Positions 6,187 through 11,191 of a DNA stretch of 11,191 nt are shown here, one piece after another. The notes under the pieces were generated by a model. That model made no database searches, was not told where the DNA came from, and saw only the letters and a program-made list of their open reading frames with translations. The position numbers and the translations under genes are program-made. Within the stretch, counting starts at the first letter, position 1. Each line of letters opens with the position of its first letter. Source of the DNA: Proteobacteria bacterium UBA6729 (GTDB lineage: Bacteria; Pseudomonadota; Gammaproteobacteria; Porifericomitales; Porifericomitaceae); NCBI GenBank assembly GCA_002454015.1, contig DKIB01000007.1:25710-36900 (forward strand), in the 5' to 3' direction.

Positions 6187-7731
6187 ATGAAAGATAACGA
6201 ACCCACATTGGGAGTGCATCTGCTGGGCACCATCACTACTGGAATGTACAGCAATCCTCTGGATAGTATAAGGGAGTACGTGCAAAACGGATATGACAGC
6301 ATTCGTACTGCACGCAGAGAGGCGTTATTGCAACCTGACGAGGGCACAATTTCTATTTCTATAGATTCTGATAAAAACAGTTTGCACATTTTGGACAATG
6401 GGATGGGATTAGACCCGGAAACAGCCGCAGTAGTACTGCAGGATTTGGGAAATTCAAGGAAGGCAGAATCTGCAACAGGGTCGGGGAATAACGCTGGATT
6501 TCGCGGCATTGGCAGAATGGCAGGGATGAGCTATTGTGATGCACTGCGCTTCGAAACTTCGGACGGAAAAGGCAAACTGACAGTAGTTGAATTCAATGCA
6601 AAAAAGATAAATCAACTGACCAGGGCCGGGCAAGAGCCGACAACAATCGCCAAGGCAATTAATGATAATTGCAATATTCACGATGAAATTGATAATCGAA
6701 AGACCCATTATACAAAAGTAACACTGGAAGGGTTAAAAAAAGATTCGCCATTTCTCGACAGGGAAAAATTAAGTGCATACCTTGGGAAAGTGGCACCGGT
6801 GGATTATGATCCGAGGGATTGGAGGTTTATTCAGAAAATACGTTCTATTGCCAAGGATGCGGGGGGTATAGAATCTCTGAGCCACATCAAACTGGCAATA
6901 GTAGGAGCTGATGGGAATATACTTGATGATGTTAGAAAACCATACAAAAACAAGGTTCCCCGTACAGGCAACAAGACTGTTAGTGTCAACAGTATCATAC
7001 CTCTTCCACTAATGAGAGGAGATTCTGATGGCTGGTGGGGATGGTTGGCTGAGCATAATTGGGAAGGACAATTGACCGATGCAGGGTTTGCGGGGCTGCG
7101 CATTCGTATGCATAATATCGCAATTGGAGATCATCAAATTGTTCGTGAATTGTTTAAAACACACAATTTGTCGACATGGTGTTTTGGTGAAATCTACATT
7201 ACAGATTATAAAGTAACGCCTAACGCTCAGCGCAATAATTTCCAGGAATCCAATGAGTGGGATTCCATCAAAGAGCAAATTAGTGATGATGTGAAAGAAA
7301 TAACAAGGAAGATTCGCAAAGCATCTGCGGAAAGAAATGCTCGCCCAAGTAAAATGATTTCACAAGCACATAAAAGGATTCGTGAGGCTAAAAAAGAAAT
7401 ATCCACGGGAATAGAATCCAGACAGGCCAAAAATACACTGATTGAAGAATTGAAATCGCAAGAAAAGAAAATAATTTCCACCATGAACAAAAGAAATAGG
7501 ACCGAAGCAGAAAAAAGAATATTGCAAGATGCTAACGAAGCATTGAACGAGACAGTTGAAGAAATTAGATCAATCAATCGTTTTAGAACAGACGAAGCTA
7601 TGGCACACTTGGATAAACGAACGCGCAGAGTTGTGAACAGGATATATGAAGTCCTCAAGACTGAACTGGATGAAGAACTCTTTTCTGAAATCCAGAAGAA
7701 GATCAACAATGCCCTAAAACTTGGACAATAG
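6187..7731 (+). CDS. GHKL (Hsp90-fold) ATPase, first copy, with C-terminal coiled coil
   Basis: This is a 514-residue protein whose N-terminal third is a GHKL ATP-binding domain. The first motif is REYVQNGYDS (29-38; catalytic E30, Mg-binding N34). Then comes LDNGMGL (69-75), the D-x-G-x-G adenine-contacting motif. GFRGIGRMAG (104-113) matches the ATP-lid glycine motif of the MutL/MORC/Hsp90 group. A transducer-like domain follows, with NIAIGD (310-315), WCFGEI (331-336) and PNAQR (345-349), all shared with the second GHKL protein of the cassette. From about 365 to the end the sequence is Lys/Glu-rich and predicted helical, probably coiled coil. Such proteins typically dimerise on ATP binding and clamp a client or DNA. 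No endonuclease motif or membrane segment is seen. It starts 2 nt after the herA-like stop codon without a clear ribosome-binding site, so it is probably translated by coupling. The exact role is unknown. Confidence 0.85.
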   Translation: MKDNEPTLGVHLLGTITTGMYSNPLDSIREYVQNGYDSIRTARREALLQPDEGTISISIDSDKNSLHILDNGMGLDPETAAVVLQDLGNSRKAESATGSGNNAGFRGIGRMAGMSYCDALRFETSDGKGKLTVVEFNAKKINQLTRAGQEPTTIAKAINDNCNIHDEIDNRKTHYTKVTLEGLKKDSPFLDREKLSAYLGKVAPVDYDPRDWRFIQKIRSIAKDAGGIESLSHIKLAIVGADGNILDDVRKPYKNKVPRTGNKTVSVNSIIPLPLMRGDSDGWWGWLAEHNWEGQLTDAGFAGLRIRMHNIAIGDHQIVRELFKTHNLSTWCFGEIYITDYKVTPNAQRNNFQESNEWDSIKEQISDDVKEITRKIRKASAERNARPSKMISQAHKRIREAKKEISTGIESRQAKNTLIEELKSQEKKIISTMNKRNRTEAEKRILQDANEALNETVEEIRSINRFRTDEAMAHLDKRTRRVVNRIYEVLKTELDEELFSEIQKKINNALKLGQ

Positions 7732-7747
7732 TGATAAGTCAATCGCT

Positions 7748-9382
7748 ATGAAGAATATTTTGCTTATTGAGCCCAGCTACCCAAATAAATATCCCCCACT
7801 GGGCCTGATGAAACTGGCAACCTACCATGGCCCCCAAGGACGTAGAGATAATGTCAAATTTATCAAGAGCGAGGATAAGTCAGTGCTTCTCCAATCTTGG
7901 GACCGAGTGTATGTGACAACGCTTTTCAGTTTTGAGTGGAAGCGCACTGCAACAATAATTGACTTTGCTATCAAGGCAGCTGGCGGACAACCGGAACGTG
8001 TTTTTGTCGGTGGGATTGCGGCATCATTAATGTATGACGAGTATTGTAATGAACAAAGATGGACAGGTGTTAGATTCATCAAAGGCCTGTTGGATAAGCC
8101 TCCTGCATTAGCGCTACAGTTGTCATCTGAAGATGGAGATTTTGGGGCTGTAGATAGTGAAGGGACTCCAATTGAAGAATTAATACCTGACTACAGCATT
8201 CTTGAACAGGTTGATTACAAGTATCCTGTGTGTGATGCGTATTTTGGATACGCATCTCGTGGCTGTATTCGCAAATGTTCATTCTGTGGAGTTCCCAAGC
8301 TTGAAGGCGCACAACGAGAAATGCCTCCACTCTCAAAACTTGTTCATGGTATTGATAAAGCACATGGTCCTAAAAAAGATTTAGTGCTCATGGATAATAA
8401 TATTACTGCATCGTCCAGATATAGAGAGGTTATGGCAGAAATACGTGATCTTGGATTTACGACAGGAGCTAAGTTGGCAAGAAATGGGAGAAGGTCCATT
8501 AAGCGTCGTGTAGATTTCAACCAGGGGGTAGATGCCAGGATACTGGTTAAATCAAAGATATACTTAAATGAGATGGCGACTATCTGTATTAGTCCATTAC
8601 GAATTGCCTTTGACCATATTGGATTAAGAAAAGTCTATGAAATTGCCATTCGTATGGCTGCGGAAAATTGCATCACTTCGTTATCCAATTATATGCTCTA
8701 CAATTTCATGGATACCCCTGAAGACTTATTTGAGCGTATGCGGCTTAACATTTCGCTGAATGAAGATTTAGGAGTCCGCATCTGGTCTTTTCCAATGCGT
8801 TATCAGCCTGTGACGCTAAAAGATCGATCACACGTCGGCAAACATTGGAACCGGTACTATTTGCGTTCTTTTCAAATGATGTTACAAGCCACACACGGAG
8901 TTATTAGTGGAAACCCAGCATTTTTCATGCGTGCATATGGCGAAAACAAAGATGAGTTTAAAAGACTGCTTGGTTTTCCACACGCCTTCATCTTTTACAG
9001 AGAGTACTATGAAAATGGAAATGGTAGGCCTATACTGGATGAGTATGAATCTTTACGTGGCCGTTTATCAAAAAGTCAGGAGGATGAGTTGCTATCTATT
9101 CTTTCAGGCCCTGCAGACGCATTGGGTTTAATGCCATCTCGCTATAAGAAATTAGCTGAAGATAGTAGTATCGATCCACTTATTAGACATATATTACGTT
9201 ATCATGCCTATACGAAATATGAAGGGACTGCTATGAATAAATCCCATGTTATACCAATTTTTTCGGAGCTGAATCCGGACCCTGTGATGCCTGAAGAAGA
9301 GGTTGTTGAAGATGCAGGTCTATATGAGAATGAGAATGAAGAAGAAATAAATACCAGGAATCTTCGCAAAGCTAATAATTAA
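7748..9382 (+). CDS. Radical SAM protein with N-terminal cobalamin-binding-like domain
   Basis: This is a 544-residue protein from the ATG at 7748. Radical SAM enzymes use a [4Fe-4S] cluster to split S-adenosylmethionine and start radical chemistry. The cluster motif is GCIRKCSFCGVPK (172-184): C173-x3-C177-x2-C180, the canonical CxxxCxxC. The first about 150 residues look like the Rossmann-type cobalamin-binding domain of class B methylthiotransferase-like and related radical SAM enzymes: LLIEPSYPNKYPPLGLMKLA at 5-24, FVGGIAAS at 86-93, then IPDYS before the cysteines. The DxHxxG motif for base-off cobalamin is not seen, so real B12 binding is open. Further parts include FNQGVDARI (257-265), LRIAFDHIG (284-292) and WSFPMRYQP (346-354), then a long helical C-terminal region and an acidic tail (about 515-533). 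A TTG 27 nt upstream overlaps the preceding gene and would add nine unconvincing residues. The substrate cannot be told from the sequence. Confidence 0.85.
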   Translation: MKNILLIEPSYPNKYPPLGLMKLATYHGPQGRRDNVKFIKSEDKSVLLQSWDRVYVTTLFSFEWKRTATIIDFAIKAAGGQPERVFVGGIAASLMYDEYCNEQRWTGVRFIKGLLDKPPALALQLSSEDGDFGAVDSEGTPIEELIPDYSILEQVDYKYPVCDAYFGYASRGCIRKCSFCGVPKLEGAQREMPPLSKLVHGIDKAHGPKKDLVLMDNNITASSRYREVMAEIRDLGFTTGAKLARNGRRSIKRRVDFNQGVDARILVKSKIYLNEMATICISPLRIAFDHIGLRKVYEIAIRMAAENCITSLSNYMLYNFMDTPEDLFERMRLNISLNEDLGVRIWSFPMRYQPVTLKDRSHVGKHWNRYYLRSFQMMLQATHGVISGNPAFFMRAYGENKDEFKRLLGFPHAFIFYREYYENGNGRPILDEYESLRGRLSKSQEDELLSILSGPADALGLMPSRYKKLAEDSSIDPLIRHILRYHAYTKYEGTAMNKSHVIPIFSELNPDPVMPEEEVVEDAGLYENENEEEINTRNLRKANN

Positions 9383-9403
9383 GGCAACTGAAAATATAGA
9401 ATT

Positions 9404-10900
9404 ATGCAAAATCAGCTTGCATTAAGCGCGTTAGTTGGGAGTGATATTCTCAGCCTAATTACCACAGGAATGTATGATACCCCTATGGCAATATACCGAG
9501 AATATGTACAAAACTCCGTAGATTCTTTTTCATCGACTTGTGATATTCAAGATATGAAGATTGAAATCACCCTTGACAGAAGAGAACGTAGTGTGCGAAT
9601 TCAAGACAATGGCTCTGGACTGACGCACAAGAAATCCTTGCAAGAACTATTACCTATCGCAAAAAGTGATAAGAATCGAGAAAGTAACAGGGGATTCAGA
9701 GGTATTGGTAGATTGTCTGGTCTTGCTTTCTCAAAATCTGTCGTTTTCACTACACGAGCCAAAGAAGAACAGCAAATCACTCGTATAACATGGGATGGAC
9801 ATGCTTTACGCAATGCCATAAGTAAGCGTGAATCCATAGATCTCGCGATTAAAGAATGTACTACGGTAGAAAAATTCTCATCTGATGAGCATCCATCTCA
9901 TTTTTTTGAGGTGGAAATAATTGGCATTGAGCGACACGCTATTGGGCAAGTTCTTAACCACGATATGGTAAAGAATTATATTAGTCAAGTCTGTCCTGTT
10001 CCGTTCTTACCTGACTTTCCTTACGCTACAGAAGTTGGAGAAATATTGAGAGAATGTAAGTGCCCATTAGAACCAAAAGTTATATTAAATGGAGCCAGGA
10101 TTTTTCGTCTGCACTCTAAACAATTGGTTTTTTCGGAAAGTAGGTATGATTTTCTTTCAGAACTTGAAACTATTCGATTGTCTTCAGCAGACAGTGATCA
10201 GCCTTCTGCTGTCGTTTGGATTACACACTCCAATTATCTTGGGGCGATTCCAAAGGCTCTGGGGATTAGGGGCATCCGTGCACATGCAGGAAATATCCAG
10301 ATTGGAGATGAAACAGTTTTCAACCACTTGTTTCAAGAAGAGCGATTTAATTCCTGGTGCATAGGAGAAATACATATACTAGACCACAGAATTGTTCCAA
10401 ATGGCAGACGAGACTACTTTGAGCCTGGGGCACACCTTAGAAACTTGGAGAACCAGGTCAGTGCGATTGCCAATCAAATAACAGTCAGGTGCAGGACAGC
10501 ATCTCATGTACGCAATCAAAACAAAAAGTTTTATGCTACACTACAGAGATTGGAAGATACATATCAACTTGCCACATCTGAATATATATCTAATGACTGT
10601 GCTAGAAATATCACAAAAAGATCTATTGATGAAATATGTGAACTTCGTAAATATATAAATTCATCTAAAGAAAATGCCTTGGGTGAAAAAACAGAAGAAA
10701 TACTAAAAACTCTTGGAGATAGATTTCAAAAGTTCAGTCCACGTGGAGGTCGCCCCAAGGGATTCAAAGGCATAAAGGCCAGTGAAATCCCAGTCTACAG
10801 AAATGTGTTTTCAAATCTTGTTCAAGTAGTCCCCTCTCCCCAGACTGCTGAAAAAATAATTAAAGCTATTATCAAGGAAGCACAGAACATCCAGAATTAG
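9404..10900 (+). CDS. GHKL (Hsp90-fold) ATPase, second copy, paralogous to the first
   Basis: This is a 498-residue protein built like the first GHKL gene. It shares the N-terminal pattern LITTGMYDTPMAIYREYVQN (18-37; E33, N37). Next are IQDNGSGL (66-73) and GFRGIGRLSG (97-106), the complete GHKL motif set. The transducer region has NIQIGD (297-302), WCIGEI (318-323) and PNGRR (332-336), aligning motif for motif with the other copy. The C-terminus differs: it has a shorter helical part (about 340-445) and a basic glycine-rich patch PRGGRPKGFKGIKA (446-459), a plausible nucleic-acid contact, before a final helix. It begins 21 nt after the radical SAM gene, with no clear ribosome-binding site in the gap, and is the last gene of the cassette. 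The two copies have diverged widely outside the motifs, so they are old paralogues, perhaps forming a heterodimer. No nuclease motif is visible. Confidence 0.85.
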   Translation: MQNQLALSALVGSDILSLITTGMYDTPMAIYREYVQNSVDSFSSTCDIQDMKIEITLDRRERSVRIQDNGSGLTHKKSLQELLPIAKSDKNRESNRGFRGIGRLSGLAFSKSVVFTTRAKEEQQITRITWDGHALRNAISKRESIDLAIKECTTVEKFSSDEHPSHFFEVEIIGIERHAIGQVLNHDMVKNYISQVCPVPFLPDFPYATEVGEILRECKCPLEPKVILNGARIFRLHSKQLVFSESRYDFLSELETIRLSSADSDQPSAVVWITHSNYLGAIPKALGIRGIRAHAGNIQIGDETVFNHLFQEERFNSWCIGEIHILDHRIVPNGRRDYFEPGAHLRNLENQVSAIANQITVRCRTASHVRNQNKKFYATLQRLEDTYQLATSEYISNDCARNITKRSIDEICELRKYINSSKENALGEKTEEILKTLGDRFQKFSPRGGRPKGFKGIKASEIPVYRNVFSNLVQVVPSPQTAEKIIKAIIKEAQNIQN

Positions 10901-10908
10901 CAACAACT

Positions 10909-10931
10909 CTACTGCCCCATCTACTGCCCCA
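10909..10931 (+). repeat. Short direct repeat at the cassette's right end
   Basis: CTACTGCCCCA occurs at 10909-10919 and again at 10921-10931, separated by one base. It lies 9 nt past the stop of the last cassette gene and just before the istB remnant, so it may mark a recombination or insertion junction. No terminator hairpin is visible between 10901 and 10940. Confidence 0.6.
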
Positions 10932-10939
10932 CGATCTAA

Positions 10940-11191
10940 TTGGACACTGTCTTGTACCATAATGGGCTCACTGTGCTGATCCAGGGTCCACCGGGAGTCG
11001 GCAAGACTCACCTTGCAGTAGCGTTGGAAGTAAAGGCGATAGAGAGTGGATTTGGCGTGACATTCTACCGACTGGAGGAGTTACTGTGTTGCTTGCGTGT
11101 AGATGCTGCCCTGCCCCCCCAGAGACCGCGCCGAAAGAAATCCCTGAGTACAGGACTGTTGATCATAGATGAGCTGGGGTTTGATCCCATG
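10940..11191 (+). pseudogene. istB: 5'-truncated IstB-like ATPase of an IS21-family element (runs off the right edge)
   Basis: IstB is the AAA+ helper ATPase of IS21 transposons, loaded on DNA to direct the IstA transposase. The open frame reads NGLTVLIQGPPGVGKTHLAV, with Walker A GPPGVGKT, and later LLIIDELGFDPM, with Walker B LLIIDE; both are typical of IstB. In intact IstB about 100 residues precede the Walker A. Here the frame is closed by a TAA at 10937-10939, only about a dozen codons upstream, and the DNA before it belongs to the cassette. So the 5' part has been lost, probably when the cassette or another element joined here. The 3' part lies beyond the window. It is less AT-rich than the cassette. 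Confidence 0.8.

Larger units (their letters stand above)
3332..10900 (+). other. Candidate five-gene defence cassette: NurA-HerA-GHKL-radical SAM-GHKL
   Basis: All five genes lie on one strand with gaps of 36, 2, 16 and 21 nt. There is one plausible promoter before them and no terminator-like hairpin inside, so they probably form one operon. The DNA is clearly AT-richer than mutL and the peptidase gene. A transposase remnant lies immediately to the left and a truncated istB to the right. The cassette has a nuclease, a DNA translocase, two ATP-driven clamps and a radical enzyme, but no transposase, integrase or methyltransferase of its own. A role in defence against phage or plasmid DNA is inferred from this content and setting, not shown by the sequence. 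Confidence 0.6.

Noticed and set aside
7227-7742. A 171-codon minus-strand open frame opposite the first GHKL gene
   Set aside because: It is the complement of the Lys/Glu-rich coiled-coil region, giving Ser/Leu/Phe-rich nonsense. It has no motifs.
7721-7747. TTG start for the radical SAM protein
   Set aside because: It overlaps the end of the preceding gene, has no ribosome-binding site and adds nine residues before the natural first beta-strand. The ATG at 7748 is preferred.
1-11191. CRISPR array, tRNA genes or an integrase
   Set aside because: I found no regularly spaced repeats, no tRNA cloverleaf-like sequence and no tyrosine or serine recombinase motifs in the translations.

Overview
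The window looks like a proteobacterial chromosome, probably gamma- or acidithiobacillia-like. This rests on the MutL type, a class A RNase P RNA and a DUF4124 envelope protein. An accessory gene cassette interrupts it. The left part (1 to about 2690) is GC-rich housekeeping DNA: a 60-base sample at 541-600 has 40 G/C. The cassette (3332-10900) is clearly AT-richer: 5041-5100 has 20 G/C of 60. This suggests horizontal acquisition. I cannot name the species.

Layout. On the minus strand, rnpB (1207-1549, with its own promoter) is followed after only about 8 nt by the start of mutL, which runs off the left edge. Divergently on the plus strand lies a secreted or membrane-anchored gluzincin-type metallopeptidase (1604-2689) with a DUF4124-like N-terminal part. 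The stretch 2690-3331 has no intact gene. It holds a hairpin, a frameshifted C-terminal remnant of an IS1634/IS4-like transposase, a terminator-like hairpin and a probable promoter.

Five plus-strand genes then follow in tight order, with gaps of 36, 2, 16 and 21 nt: a NurA-like nuclease (3332-4405), a HerA-like hexameric ATPase with an unusual P-loop (4442-6184), a GHKL/Hsp90-fold ATPase (6187-7731), a cobalamin-type radical SAM protein (7748-9382) and a second, paralogous GHKL ATPase (9404-10900). Immediately after them is a 5'-truncated IstB ATPase of an IS21-type element (10940 to the right edge).

Interpretation. The five genes look like one transcription unit. NurA and HerA form a known nuclease-translocase pair in DNA end resection, and HerA ATPases recur in anti-phage systems. 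GHKL ATPases of the MutL/MORC/Hsp90 type act as ATP-driven clamps or switches. Two of these flanking a radical SAM enzyme next to NurA-HerA is a combination I do not recognise as a named defence system. I propose a mobile, DNA-targeting defence cassette in which HerA-NurA is the DNA-processing effector and the two GHKL proteins act as sensor or regulator. The radical SAM enzyme would make or recognise a chemical modification. Family assignments are read from motifs; the defence role is inference.
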